DNA of 64,000 bases from Streptomyces sp. NRRL B-1347 (GTDB lineage: Bacteria; Actinomycetota; Actinomycetes; Streptomycetales; Streptomycetaceae), in contig NZ_JOJM01000005.1 in assembly GCF_000720325.1 (NCBI RefSeq), positions 158,505 to 222,504 on the forward strand. Direction: 5' to 3'. Position 1 is the first letter of the stretch. Every line of letters begins with the position of its first letter. The notes under the pieces were generated by a model, which searched no databases, was not told the origin of the DNA, and saw only the letters and a program-made list of their open reading frames with translations. Positions 52,784 through 61,860 of this stretch are shown here, piece after piece. The translations under genes and the position numbers were made by a program.

Positions 52784-55591
52784 GTGACGGCGCGGTTCAC
52801 GGTGCTCGGGAACGTCGAAGTCCTGCTGAAGGGCCGACCGCTCGCCATCGGGCACCTGCGACAGCGCGGCGTGCTCGCGGCGCTCCTGGTGGACGCCAAC
52901 CGCACCGTGTCGGTGGACCAACTCGCCGACCGCGTCTGGGCGGACCGCCCTCCGCAGCGGTTCCGCTCCTCCCTCTACAGCTATCTGTCCCGGCTGCGGC
53001 AGGCCCTGAACCAGGCAGGGACGACCGGGGCGCACATCGACAGGCGGCCCGGCGGATACCTGCTCGCCGTCGACGCCTCGGTGGTGGACCTGCACCGCTT
53101 CCGCGACCTGGTGGCCCAGGCCCGGGCCGCGCAGGACGGCGGACCCGCCGCGGTCCTGTACGACCAGGCCCTCGCCCAGTGGCAGGCGGAGGCGTTCGCC
53201 GGTCTGGACACGCCCTGGTTCAACGCGCTGCGCGAAGCCCTCGCCCGCGAACGGCACGCGATCGAACTGGACCGCGACGAGATCGCCCTGCGGCAAGGGC
53301 GCCACGGCGAACTCCTGGCCGCGCTCACCACCAGAGCCGACGCCCACCCGCTGGACGAGCGCCTCGCGGGCCAGCTCATGCGCGCCCTGCACGGGGCGGG
53401 CAGGACGGCCGACGCCCTCGCCCACTACCGCCACCTCAGGGAACGCCTCGCCGACGAGCTCGGCGTGGACCCGGGAAGCACCTTGCAGGAGCTGCACCAG
53501 CAGATCCTCACCGGCGACCTCCCCCTCGCCCCGCCGCGCACCCCGCCCGCCGCGGCGCCGCCCGTGCCCCGCCAACTGCCCGCGTCACCAGGGGTGTTCA
53601 CGGGCCGCGACGAGGAACTCGACCGCCTCACCAAGGCCCTGGGCGCCACGGCGGCGGGCGGGCACGGCGGGACCGTGGTCATCTCGGCGATCGGAGGCAT
53701 CGGCGGCATCGGCAAGACCTGGCTCGCCGTGCGCTGGGCCCACGAGAACGCCCACCGCTTCCCGGACGGCCAGCTCTACGTGAACCTGCGCGGCTTCGAC
53801 CCGACAGCGCCGCCGATGCCCCCGCCCACCGCGATCCGCGGATTCCTCGACACCCTCGGCGCCGACCCGGACAGCATCCCGCCGGACCCGGACGCGCGGG
53901 CCGCGCTCTACCGAAGCCTCGTCGCCGAACGGCGCCTGCTGGTCGTCCTCGACAACGCCCGCGACGCCGACCAGATCCGGCCGCTGCTGCCCGGCAGCCC
54001 CTCCTGCACGGTCCTGGTCACCAGCCGCAGCCGCCTGACCGCCCTCGTGGCCACACACGGGGCCGAGCCGCTGCTGCTCGACGTCCTCGGCCGCGACGCG
54101 GCACACCGGCTCCTGGTCAGCCATCTCGGCGTGCCCCGGGTCGCGGGCGAACCCGACGCCGTGGACGCGCTCCTCGACCACTGCGCGGGCCTGCCGCTCG
54201 CCCTGGGAATCGTGGCCGCCCGCGCCGCTACCCACCCGGACGTCCCGCTCGCCGACCTGGCCGCGGAACTGAGCCGGGCCGCCGACCGCCTCGACGCCCT
54301 GGACGCCGGTGACCTCACCGCCAGCCTGCGCGCCGCCTGCGAGGCCTCGTACCAGGCGCTCGCCCCGGCGGCCGCGACCCTGTTCGCACTCCTCGGCCTC
54401 GCCCCGGGCCCGGACATCAGCCTTGCCGCCGCGGCGAGCCTCGCGGCACTCCCGGAAGCGCGCACGCGCCTGCTCCTCGCCGAGCTGGAAGCCGCACACC
54501 TGGTCCGCCAAGACCTCCCCGGCCGCTACCGGACGCACGACCTGATCCGCCTGTACGCCGCCGAGGCCGCCCGTCGGCAGTCCGGCCAGGACGTCGAGGA
54601 CGCCCTCGACCGGCTCGTCGACTTCCATCTGCACACCGCGTTCGCCGCCAACCGGCTCCTCGACGGGCCGAACACGCCGTTCATGGTCCAGCCGGAGCCA
54701 CCGGCCCCCGGCTGCGGCCCGCTGCACCCGGCCGACACCACCGCCGCGCTGCGGTGGTTCGACGTCGAACACGCCTGCCTGCTCGCCGTGCAGTCCCTCG
54801 CCCTGGACACCGGCCGCCTCCCTCACGTCTGGCAGCTGGCCTGGACGCTCATCTCGTACCACCAGGGCGGCTACCACCTGGCCGAATGCCTCGCCGTCTG
54901 GCAGGCCGCCCTCACGGCGGCCGAACGGCACGGCGACGCCCCCGTGCCCAGGGCCCTCGCCCACTGGCGCTACGGGCACGCCCGCGCCCTGACCGGCGAC
55001 CACGGCGAGGCCCTCGACCACATCGGCCTGGCCCTCACCGTGGCCGAGCGCACCGACGACATCGCGGGGCAGGCCCACATCTGCCGCACCCTCGGCCGCG
55101 TCTGGGAGCAGCGCGGCGACGACGAGCGCGCCCTCGAACACGCCCTGCGCGCCCTCGCCCTGTACCAGCGACTGGACAACCCCATCTGGCAGGCCAACCA
55201 GCTCAACGCCGTCGGCTGGATGCACGCCCAGCTGGGCCGCTACGCCGAGGCGCAGACCCACTGCGAGCACGCCCTGCGCCTCTACCGCGAGCACGGCCGC
55301 CCCGTCGACGCCGCCTCCACCCTCGACAGCCTCGGCTACATCGCCCACCACACGGGCCGGCACCACCAGGCCGTGGAGTACTACGAGCAGGCCCTGGCCC
55401 TCTTCCGCGTCCACGCGGACGCGTCGAACGAGGCCGACACCCTCGCCAACCTGGCCGAGACCCACCACACCCTGGGCAACGAGGCCCCGGCCCGGGCGGC
55501 ATGGCAGCAGGCCCTGGCCCTGTACGAGGCCCAGAGCCGGGGCAGTCAGGCCGAGCGGATGCGCTCACTCCTGTCCCAGAGGCCTTCCTGA
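52784..55591 (+). CDS. AfsR-like SARP regulator (BTAD, NB-ARC, TPR)
   Basis: A 935-residue regulator from the GTG at 52784 (GGGAGGG 8 bases upstream). Residues about 3-95 are an OmpR-type winged helix (FTVLGNVEVLLKGRPLAIGH, then YSYLSRLRQAL). The bacterial transcriptional activator domain spans about 100-245 with DELGVDPGSTLQELHQQI at its end. An NB-ARC ATPase follows, with the P-loop GGIGGIGKTWLA at about 304 and LLVVLDNARDADQIRPLLPG as Walker B. The C-terminal third (about 620-930) is made of TPR repeats such as HICRTLGRVWEQRGDDERAL. AfsR-type proteins switch on secondary-metabolite genes on ATP binding. It directly precedes the lanthipeptide precursor gene and is the likely activator of that cluster. 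Upstream TTG and ATG codons are possible starts but lack a site. Confidence 0.9.
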   Translation: MTARFTVLGNVEVLLKGRPLAIGHLRQRGVLAALLVDANRTVSVDQLADRVWADRPPQRFRSSLYSYLSRLRQALNQAGTTGAHIDRRPGGYLLAVDASVVDLHRFRDLVAQARAAQDGGPAAVLYDQALAQWQAEAFAGLDTPWFNALREALARERHAIELDRDEIALRQGRHGELLAALTTRADAHPLDERLAGQLMRALHGAGRTADALAHYRHLRERLADELGVDPGSTLQELHQQILTGDLPLAPPRTPPAAAPPVPRQLPASPGVFTGRDEELDRLTKALGATAAGGHGGTVVISAIGGIGGIGKTWLAVRWAHENAHRFPDGQLYVNLRGFDPTAPPMPPPTAIRGFLDTLGADPDSIPPDPDARAALYRSLVAERRLLVVLDNARDADQIRPLLPGSPSCTVLVTSRSRLTALVATHGAEPLLLDVLGRDAAHRLLVSHLGVPRVAGEPDAVDALLDHCAGLPLALGIVAARAATHPDVPLADLAAELSRAADRLDALDAGDLTASLRAACEASYQALAPAAATLFALLGLAPGPDISLAAAASLAALPEARTRLLLAELEAAHLVRQDLPGRYRTHDLIRLYAAEAARRQSGQDVEDALDRLVDFHLHTAFAANRLLDGPNTPFMVQPEPPAPGCGPLHPADTTAALRWFDVEHACLLAVQSLALDTGRLPHVWQLAWTLISYHQGGYHLAECLAVWQAALTAAERHGDAPVPRALAHWRYGHARALTGDHGEALDHIGLALTVAERTDDIAGQAHICRTLGRVWEQRGDDERALEHALRALALYQRLDNPIWQANQLNAVGWMHAQLGRYAEAQTHCEHALRLYREHGRPVDAASTLDSLGYIAHHTGRHHQAVEYYEQALALFRVHADASNEADTLANLAETHHTLGNEAPARAAWQQALALYEAQSRGSQAERMRSLLSQRPS

Positions 55592-55692
55592 GCCCCAGAA
55601 ACCCCGTATGACTGTGGCCGGATCGGGTGGCTGAGGAGTCGTTGAATCCGGTGATACTCAGGTCTCGGCAATCCGTCCCCAGCTCCTCCTAC

Positions 55693-55743
55693 TCCTACCC
55701 GTCCCCGACTCCTACCCGTCCCCGACTCTTACCCGTCCCCGAC
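55693..55743. repeat. Three 17-bp tandem repeats before the lanthipeptide precursor
   Basis: TCCTACCCGTCCCCGAC occurs at 55693-55709 and 55710-55726, and TCTTACCCGTCCCCGAC at 55727-55743; a partial fourth copy follows. One strand is nearly all pyrimidine. The array ends 23 bases before the precursor start, in its promoter. Confidence 0.88.
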
Positions 55744-55765
55744 TCCTACTTTCCGGAGGCCGCTC

Positions 55766-55963
55766 ATGCCCAAGACCAGTGCGCAGTCCGCCGTTCTCGA
55801 AGCGTGGCTGTCGGGCGCCGAGAGCGCGTACGGCCAGGCCAACCCCGCGGGGCCGCTCTACGTCGGTGGTAGTGCGGCCGAGGCCGCGCTGACCGACCCG
55901 AGTGACGCCCTGTACGGCTTCTGTTCCAGCCCGAGCGGGTCGCACGGCAGCTGGTGCTGCTGA
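55766..55963 (+). CDS. Lanthipeptide precursor peptide (LanA)
   Basis: A 65-residue peptide encoded just before a LanM synthetase. GGAGG is 6 bases upstream of the ATG. The N-terminal leader (MPKTSAQSAVLEAWLSGAES onward) is helical and mixed in charge. A GG pair at residues 34-35 (LYVGG) is the usual double-glycine processing site. The C-terminal part GFCSSPSGSHGSWCC (51-65) carries three cysteines (53, 64, 65) and five serines (54, 55, 57, 59, 62), enough for up to three lanthionines; Thr43 and Ser46 lie before Cys53. If cleaved after GG, the core would be 30 residues. The Cys-Cys terminus suggests two adjacent rings. I do not recognise this core as any characterised lanthipeptide. Confidence 0.88.
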   Translation: MPKTSAQSAVLEAWLSGAESAYGQANPAGPLYVGGSAAEAALTDPSDALYGFCSSPSGSHGSWCC

Positions 55964-55969
55964 CCCCTC

Positions 55970-56027
55970 GCGGGGAGCCGCGAGCCCCGGCACCGGGAAC
56001 GCGCCGGGTCGTCCCGCGGCTCCCCGC
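55970..56027 (+). terminator. LanA-LanM intergenic hairpin (partial terminator)
   Basis: GCGGGGAGCCGCG (55970-55982) pairs perfectly with CGCGGCTCCCCGC (56015-56027). The 32-base loop contains a smaller GC-rich stem. It lies 6 bases after the precursor stop and 59 bases before the lanM start, where attenuation would keep the peptide mRNA in excess over the synthetase mRNA. Confidence 0.75.
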
Positions 56028-56086
56028 ACCCCTTCCGAGCGGCTCGACAGGCGCCGCCGCGCGGCGCGGGACGGAGGCGGTGGCCC

Positions 56087-58960
56087 GTGAGCGGATCGGC
56101 ACCGGAGAAGACCGCACAGCGGCCTGGTCCTGACGGGCCCGGACAAGCCCGCGACGAGGCCCAGTGGTTCGCCCGGCCCGTACGGAACGTCGCCCGCCCC
56201 TGGCGGGCGGAGCTGGCCCGGCGCCTCGCCGCCGTGGCCGCCCTCGGCGGGCGCGAACGGGACGTGATCCTGGAGGCCGGACACACCGCCCTGCTCGACT
56301 CCCTGCACGCGAAGCTCTCCCGCCTCTTCCTGATCGAACTGCACGCGCTGCGCCTGACGGCGGACGGCGGGCGGGCCGACGCGGGCGCGGCGGCCGGATC
56401 CGACGACCCGACCTGGACCGCGTTCATCGAGCAAGCCGGTGCGGACGGCTACCTCGACGGGCTCGCCCACCGGTACCCGACCCTCGGCGCGCGGGTCGCG
56501 TCGGTGGCGCGGCTCTCGGTTGCGGCCGCGGCCCGCTTCGCGGAGCGGCTCGCCACGGACCGCGATCTGCTGACACCCCTGCTCGGAGGGGAGACGGGGG
56601 AGGTGCGCGCCGTCGCGTTCGGGGCGGGCGACAGCCACCGGGGCGGCCTCACGGTCAGCCGGGTGGACTTCGCCGCCGGAAGCGTCATGTACAAGCCCCG
56701 GCCCTCCGGCGCCGACGTCGCCCTCGGCGCGCTCCTCGACGAGCTGTTCGCAGACCTCCCCGGCGCCCCGCCGCCGGACGAACGCATCCGCGTGCCGCGG
56801 ACCCTGGCCCGGGACGGCTACGGCTGGGCCGAGTTCGTCCCCCACCGCTACTGCGCCGACGACACCGAACTCGCCGCGTTCTACCGGGGCGTCGGCCACT
56901 GGCTCGCCGTGCTGCGCTGCACCGGCGGCACCGACATGCACGCCGAGAACATGATCGCCGCAGGCCCTGTGCCGGTGATCGTGGACGCGGAGACCCTCTT
57001 CGACGCCCCCGCGCCCTTCCCGCCCAGCGGCCGCGGCGACGCCGTCGACGTGGCGGCGGCCGCCATCCGCCGCACGGTACTGCGCACCGGGCTGCTGCCC
57101 GTGCGCGGCACGGGCTTCGCGCTCGGCGGCGTGGACATCTCCGGGGTCGGGGCGCTGCCGGGCCAGCAGCCGCTGATCCCGCACCCCGTGATCGCGGACG
57201 GCGGCACCGCGGCGGCCCGCTTCCAGGTGGACCTGGTGGCCGTGCCCACGGCGGGCAACCACCCCAGCCCCACCCCGGTCCTGAGCGCGTACTGGGACCG
57301 GATCCTGGCGGGGTTCCGCGAGATGACCGCGCACCTGCGGCGGCCCGGCACCGACCCGTACGCACTTCTGCGCCGTTTCGAGGGCGCCACGGCGCGGCGC
57401 ATCCTGCGTCCGACGCAGGCGTACGTCGACATCGGCCGGATGCTGTGGCACCCGGCGTCGCTGCACGACGAGCAGGGCGCGGTCGAGCGGGCCCGCGACA
57501 TCCTGCGGCGCAACGCCGAGGTACTGCCGGGCGCACCGAAGGACCGCGCGGCCATCGACGGCGAGATCGTGGAACTCCTGGTCGGTGACGTGCCGATGGT
57601 CACCTTCCCCGTGGACGCTGCCGCCGTACGCACCACGGTCGAGGACTGGCACACCGCCGACCTGGCCCTGGAGGAGTCGGTGATCCAGGACGCGCTGGTG
57701 GGCGCGTACCTCAACGAGCGGTCACTGCCCGCGCGCGTGCAGGCCGCCGCCCGCGATCCGCACGCCCGCGACCGGGAGCGCCGCCGCCGGGACCTCGCGG
57801 CGCGGATGGTGCGGCGGCTGTGCGACGGCGCGGTGCGCGGCGAGGACGGCACGGTCACCTGGATCAGCCCGGTGTTCACCCCCGCCGGATGGTCCATCAG
57901 GGTGCTGCCCGCCGACCTCTACACAGGGCAGGGCGGCGTGGCGCTGACGCTCGCGGAGTACGACCGGGAGGTGCGGGCCGGGCGGGCGGACGAGGTGCCG
58001 GGCGTCGCCGAGGCGTGCGCGGGGGCCCTGCGGGTCCTGGTGAGCACCGAGGACCGGACGCCGACGCCCTCGGCGGGCGCGTTCAGCGGCGCCGCGTCCC
58101 AGGTGTGGACGTGGCTCGCGCTGCACCGGGTGCTCGCTGAGGACCGGTTCCTGGAGCGGGCTACCGGACGGGCCGTGCTCCTCGAGGCGGGCCCGCTGGT
58201 CGACGACGACGTCGAGGTGGACCTCCTCAACGGGGCGGCGGGCGGGGTCGTCCCGCTGCTCGGCCTTGCCGAGGCCACGGGGCAGGACCGCTGGCTGGCC
58301 GCGGCCGCGCGCATCGGCCGCAGGCTGTCGGGCCTTGCCGTCGTCGACGAGAGCGGTGCCCGCTGGCCGACCCGGCTCAACCCCGAGGGCATCGGCGGCT
58401 TCGCCCACGGCGCCACCGGCATCGGCTGGGCCCTGCTGCGGCTCGCCCTCACCGACGCGGGATCGCCCGGCGAACGACGCGCCTGGGCCCGCCTCGCCGA
58501 GCGGGCCTTCGCCTACCAGGAGTCCCTCTACCGGCCCGAGCACGGCAACTGGCTCGACGTGCGCATCGGCGCCGAGGAGGACTTCTTCACCAGCTGGTGC
58601 CACGGCAGCACGGGCGTCGGCGTCGGCATGCTGGACCTGTACCGGCGCGCGGGCGACCCGGCCCATCTGGACATGGCCCGGCGCGCCGCACGCGCCTGCA
58701 CCGCCGAGGGCTTCGGCTGGAGCCACACCCTGTGCCACGGCGACCTCGGCCTCTGGGAGTTCCTGACGTCCCTGGGCGTCGGGGACCCGCAGGACCTGGA
58801 CGGCGAGATCCTGACCGGCCTCGAACAACGCGGTCCGGTCGGCGGCCTGGCCCGCGAGGCGTTCTCGCCGAGCCTCATGTCCGGCCTCGCGGGAGTGCTC
58901 CACACCCTCCTGCGGATGCACCCCGCGCCCGACCTGCCCGACCCGCTGCTGCTCGACTGA
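56087..58960 (+). CDS. lanM: Class II lanthipeptide synthetase (LanM)
   Basis: A 957-residue bifunctional enzyme that dehydrates Ser/Thr in the precursor and cyclises Cys onto the products. GTG start with GGAGG 9 bases upstream. The N-terminal dehydratase domain (DUF4135, about 60-590) shows VMYKPRPSG (Lys203), DMHAENMI (Asp283, His285, Asn288) and VIVDAETLFDAPAPF. The LanC-like cyclase (about 605-950) has the zinc ligands WCHG (Cys838) and LCHGDLG (Cys883, His884), plus GFAHGATGIG (His774). All expected catalytic groups are present. It is the only modifying enzyme beside the precursor gene; no LanT transporter, protease or immunity gene is seen within 5 kb. Confidence 0.96.
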   Translation: MSGSAPEKTAQRPGPDGPGQARDEAQWFARPVRNVARPWRAELARRLAAVAALGGRERDVILEAGHTALLDSLHAKLSRLFLIELHALRLTADGGRADAGAAAGSDDPTWTAFIEQAGADGYLDGLAHRYPTLGARVASVARLSVAAAARFAERLATDRDLLTPLLGGETGEVRAVAFGAGDSHRGGLTVSRVDFAAGSVMYKPRPSGADVALGALLDELFADLPGAPPPDERIRVPRTLARDGYGWAEFVPHRYCADDTELAAFYRGVGHWLAVLRCTGGTDMHAENMIAAGPVPVIVDAETLFDAPAPFPPSGRGDAVDVAAAAIRRTVLRTGLLPVRGTGFALGGVDISGVGALPGQQPLIPHPVIADGGTAAARFQVDLVAVPTAGNHPSPTPVLSAYWDRILAGFREMTAHLRRPGTDPYALLRRFEGATARRILRPTQAYVDIGRMLWHPASLHDEQGAVERARDILRRNAEVLPGAPKDRAAIDGEIVELLVGDVPMVTFPVDAAAVRTTVEDWHTADLALEESVIQDALVGAYLNERSLPARVQAAARDPHARDRERRRRDLAARMVRRLCDGAVRGEDGTVTWISPVFTPAGWSIRVLPADLYTGQGGVALTLAEYDREVRAGRADEVPGVAEACAGALRVLVSTEDRTPTPSAGAFSGAASQVWTWLALHRVLAEDRFLERATGRAVLLEAGPLVDDDVEVDLLNGAAGGVVPLLGLAEATGQDRWLAAAARIGRRLSGLAVVDESGARWPTRLNPEGIGGFAHGATGIGWALLRLALTDAGSPGERRAWARLAERAFAYQESLYRPEHGNWLDVRIGAEEDFFTSWCHGSTGVGVGMLDLYRRAGDPAHLDMARRAARACTAEGFGWSHTLCHGDLGLWEFLTSLGVGDPQDLDGEILTGLEQRGPVGGLAREAFSPSLMSGLAGVLHTLLRMHPAPDLPDPLLLD

Positions 58961-58964
58961 CGGC

Positions 58965-59417
58965 TCAGCCCGCGTACACCCGGCCGTCCTTCACGACGTA
59001 GTGCGCCGCGTCGGAGCAGCCGATGGACGGCGTGACGAGCAGGCTCACCGTCAGCGGCGCGGGCTCGGTGCTCGCGGTGGAGAACGCGCAGACGGCGCCC
59101 CTGCCCGTGAGGGGGTACCAGAACCAGCCGTCCACGTCGCCCACGGTGACGCGGTCCGACTCCTTCCAGGCGCCGTCGGCCCGCTGGAAGACCTGGAGGC
59201 GTACGGAGGCCGCGTACTGGTCCTCCGTCGAACGCAGCGCGGTCAGCGTGATCTTGTAGTCGGAGCCGAGGACGGACGACGCGATCTGCCGCGTCTGCGG
59301 CGCGGCGGCGGTCTTGGCGTTCGACGATCCGGCGCCGGCGGCGCCGAGACCGGCCGTCATGAGGACGGCGAGGGCCGCGGTCACACCGCGGCGGGTACGC
59401 GTACGGACCAAGCTCAT
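58965..59417 (-). CDS. Small secreted protein of unknown function
   Basis: A 150-residue protein from the ATG at 59417, with GGGGGAA upstream. A twin-arginine-like start (RTRTRRGVTAALAVLMTAG) is followed by a signal cleavage near SNAKTAA; the RR is not in a full Tat motif. The mature part contains VCAFSTAS and SIGCSDAAHY, one likely disulphide, and alternating beta-strands (KITLTALRSTEDQYAASVRL). No family is recognised. It is convergent with the LanM gene, 4 bases apart, and might be a small inhibitor or matrix protein. Confidence 0.75.
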   Translation of the reverse strand: MSLVRTRTRRGVTAALAVLMTAGLGAAGAGSSNAKTAAAPQTRQIASSVLGSDYKITLTALRSTEDQYAASVRLQVFQRADGAWKESDRVTVGDVDGWFWYPLTGRGAVCAFSTASTEPAPLTVSLLVTPSIGCSDAAHYVVKDGRVYAG

Positions 59418-59554
59418 GTGTTCCCCCGTTGGAACGAGTGGGAAGGGTGAGCGGAACGCCGGAGGGCTCCGCTCACTGGGGAAGACACATCCCAGGGATC
59501 GAGGGTTGTACGGCGGTCGCCCCTGCGCGGCCCCACGCCGCCAGCCGTCCGCTG

Positions 59555-59938
59555 TCAGCCGTCGAAGCGGCTGCGGGAGGCCTCGATGTCGCCGAGGTGC
59601 GCGTGCGTCCAGTCGCAGATGCCGTCGACCACCCCGCGCAGGGCCCGGCCGGGCCGGGTGAGGGTGTACTCGACCCGCGGCGGCACCGTGGGGTACACGG
59701 TCCGCTCGACCAGGCCGTTGCGCTCCAGCATGCGCAGGTTCTGGGTGAGCATCTTGTGGCTGACGCCCTCGACCTCGTTGCGCAACTCGCTGAAGCGCAG
59801 GGTGCGTTCGCCGAGCGCCTCGATGATCAGGAGCGCCCACTTGTTGGCGATGTCGGAGAAGATCTCGCGCGCGAGGGAGTCCGCCCGCCTCAGGTCGGCG
59901 TCTTCGGGCAGGCCCTTGAGCAGCTGCTTGGTCACCAT
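59555..59938 (-). CDS. HxlR-family transcriptional regulator
   Basis: A 127-residue winged-helix regulator: REIFSDIANKWALLIIEAL, then LRFSELRNEVEGVSHKMLTQ and NLRMLERNGLVERTVYPTVP with PRVEYTLT, the core HxlR signature. The usual redox cysteine near the N-terminus is absent; aspartate-rich residues stand there instead. Divergent from the RidA gene at 60043, with a GGTT-AACC dyad at 59995-60009 in the intergenic segment. It may repress RidA in response to a toxic metabolite. Confidence 0.9.
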   Translation of the reverse strand: MVTKQLLKGLPEDADLRRADSLAREIFSDIANKWALLIIEALGERTLRFSELRNEVEGVSHKMLTQNLRMLERNGLVERTVYPTVPPRVEYTLTRPGRALRGVVDGICDWTHAHLGDIEASRSRFDG

Positions 59939-60042
59939 CGGGTTCCCCCGTTACGGAAAAGTGCGTTCTTCCAGGTCGACGCTCACTCTCCTACGGTTCC
60001 CGAGTAACCACAAGAAAGTCTCTGAACAGAAGGACGAGTGCC

Positions 60043-60444
60043 ATGACCACCCATGACGTCTTCCGCTACGACGTGTCCGCCGAGAGCGACTTCGGTTACG
60101 CCCAGGCGATCAGGTCCGGCGACCTGGTCCACGTCTCCGGACAGCTCTCGCTCGACGGGACGGGCGCGTTCCGCCACGCCGACGACTTCGATGCCCAGCT
60201 GAAGCAGACGTACGCCAACTTCGACAGGATCCTCGACCACTACGGCCTCACCCGCGCCCATATCGTCTCGCAGACCCTGTACGTGGTGGACCTGCGGCAG
60301 AACGCCGCGGCGATGGCGGCGGGCAACCTCGCCTACTTCGTCGACCACCGCCCGGCCAGCACCGCGGTGGGCGTCACCGAACTGACCTTCCCCGGGCAGG
60401 TCGTGGAGATCGCCTTCGTCGCCGACGTACGCCTGGCCGACTGA
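60043..60444 (+). CDS. RidA-family protein
   Basis: A 133-residue RidA homologue: FGYAQAIRSGDLVHVSGQLS, DAQLKQTYANFDRILDHYGL and STAVGVTELTFPGQVVEIAF. The C-terminal strand reads PGQVVEIAFVADV, with the glutamate of the RidA pocket; the catalytic arginine of enamine deaminases is replaced by other residues, as in many paralogues. It is divergent from an HxlR regulator, a common arrangement for detoxification genes. Confidence 0.88.
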   Translation: MTTHDVFRYDVSAESDFGYAQAIRSGDLVHVSGQLSLDGTGAFRHADDFDAQLKQTYANFDRILDHYGLTRAHIVSQTLYVVDLRQNAAAMAAGNLAYFVDHRPASTAVGVTELTFPGQVVEIAFVADVRLAD

Positions 60445-60446
60445 GG

Positions 60447-60986
60447 TCATCGCCTGAGGCGGCGGTCGATGATGCGCTGCGCGGTGTTGACCGCGGCGCG
60501 GATGTCCGCGATCTTCGCGCCCTGCTGGCGCGAGAGGTCCAGCGCCTCGGTCACCGACTTCTTGTCGGAGATCCGCTTGGTGAGCCGCTTGGCGCACTCG
60601 GTGCTCAGCACGGTCGTCTGATACGCCTCGACCGTGGCGACGACGGTACCGAACGGGATCTTGGGAAAGCGCTTCGCCGCCTGCTTGACGAGGCTGAGTT
60701 CCCTCCTCAGACCGTCCAGGTCGGCATGGGTCGCGGTCATGGACTGGAGGGTATCGAGCTCGACGACAACCTTGTCGAGGACCACGTAGTCCTTCTCCAG
60801 GAGCTTGGCCCTCTTGTCGCGCCAGCGGTGGACGGCGGCGACGACGATGCCGATCGCGGTGAGGAGGGCGACCCACGTGAACGTGTCGTTGAAGCCCTCC
60901 GAGGCCGCCGTGCTGGCCTGAAACAGACCGCTCTCGCACGTGTCGTCGGTGTTTTGCCACGGAGGGGAAGAGCAAGGGGGCACCAT
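60447..60986 (-). CDS. Hypothetical single-pass membrane protein with coiled-coil tail
   Basis: A 179-residue protein. A short N-terminal segment with cysteines (DDTCESG) is followed by one transmembrane helix (FTWVALLTAIGIVVAAVHRW, about 35-54), then a basic-rich and helical cytoplasmic part (KAKLLEKDYVVLDKVVVELD-like residues and LRRELSLVKQAAKRF). No family recognised. It stands between the RidA gene (convergent, 2 bases apart) and an empty region. The start is the ATG at 60986 with AGGA a few bases upstream. Confidence 0.6.
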   Translation of the reverse strand: MVPPCSSPPWQNTDDTCESGLFQASTAASEGFNDTFTWVALLTAIGIVVAAVHRWRDKRAKLLEKDYVVLDKVVVELDTLQSMTATHADLDGLRRELSLVKQAAKRFPKIPFGTVVATVEAYQTTVLSTECAKRLTKRISDKKSVTEALDLSRQQGAKIADIRAAVNTAQRIIDRRLRR

Positions 60987-61423
60987 GAGGTCGTCCTAAC
61001 CGGGAACTAGGAGGAGGCCCGCCGGCCAGGTCCTGCACAGAGCGAACCGGCGAGCGTCTGAAGGTTCTCCGTGCACCGGTGACACGGCGCACGTCACAGC
61101 TGCGGCCTCGGGCCCCACCAAGCCTGGGGCCGCGGTCGTTCAGGGCTTTCGCGCCCCGTCGGACGGCGCTATCGCGGAAGGCCGCCGCGGCCCGGACGGG
61201 GTTGGGCACGACGCGGACCGTTCCGGCCTTGCGGACACGTGGAAACGTGCGAACTCCGGTGTTTCCCGGTCATTCGTTCTCTGCGCGGGGGGCCACGATG
61301 AAAATGAGGGCATCGGCTCTTCCGTGATGAGGTCGTGGAGTTGGCGCGGGGTCGTGGACGGGCCGTAGCCGCTCAGCGTCCGCCACGGGCTCGGAATCCT
61401 GGCGGCGCTGGGCGGAACCCCCG
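60987..61423. other. Intergenic region with no evident gene
   Basis: About 440 bases. Short open frames are present but do not look coding. CCGGTCATTCGTTC and GGAAGGCCGCC segments are seen, but no strong hairpin, repeat or consensus promoter was identified. Confidence 0.45.
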
Positions 61424-61786
61424 CTAGTCCACGGGATGTTGGGGGATCAGGCGCGCGAGGATGCGGTGCCGCTGCCGCCAGCCGGGGTTGTTGCGGACCA
61501 CCGAGATCCGCACGTCGTTCGTCGCGGTGTACAGCGTCGCCATCCCGGCCCCCAGCTGCAGGGCCACCGCCGTGGAGATCCCCCAGAACAGCAGCATCGT
61601 GACCGTCATGCAGATGCTGACCATGGCGGCGCCGAGCGGCATCGCCGCGTTCGGCACCTTGGCGATCGTGCTGTGCGTCCGCGCCCGGGTGGACCGGCGT
61701 TCGTCCCGGCAGGCCTTGTGGACGGTGTCGGCGTAGGCCCGGACATGCTTCTCCGGGTCGAACGAATACGTACGGAACTCACCCAT
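61424..61786 (-). CDS. Small membrane protein of unknown function
   Basis: A 120-residue protein from the ATG at 61786 (AGGAGGAGG upstream); an ATG at 61831 would extend it by 15 residues. After a basic N-terminus (KACRDERRSTRARTHSTIAK), two hydrophobic helices are predicted within AAMVSICMTVTMLLFWGIST and AVALQLGAGMATLYTAT. The C-terminal 30 residues are basic. It follows the sigma-region-4-like gene on the same strand, 74 bases downstream of its stop, so the two may be co-transcribed. No family assigned. Confidence 0.6.
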   Translation of the reverse strand: MGEFRTYSFDPEKHVRAYADTVHKACRDERRSTRARTHSTIAKVPNAAMPLGAAMVSICMTVTMLLFWGISTAVALQLGAGMATLYTATNDVRISVVRNNPGWRQRHRILARLIPQHPVD

Positions 61787-61860
61787 CGGAGCCTCCTCCT
61801 TGGCGGTGCTGGTGGTGCAGGGCCTGGTCATCGATTCCCTCTCGTCACTCACGTGCCGCT

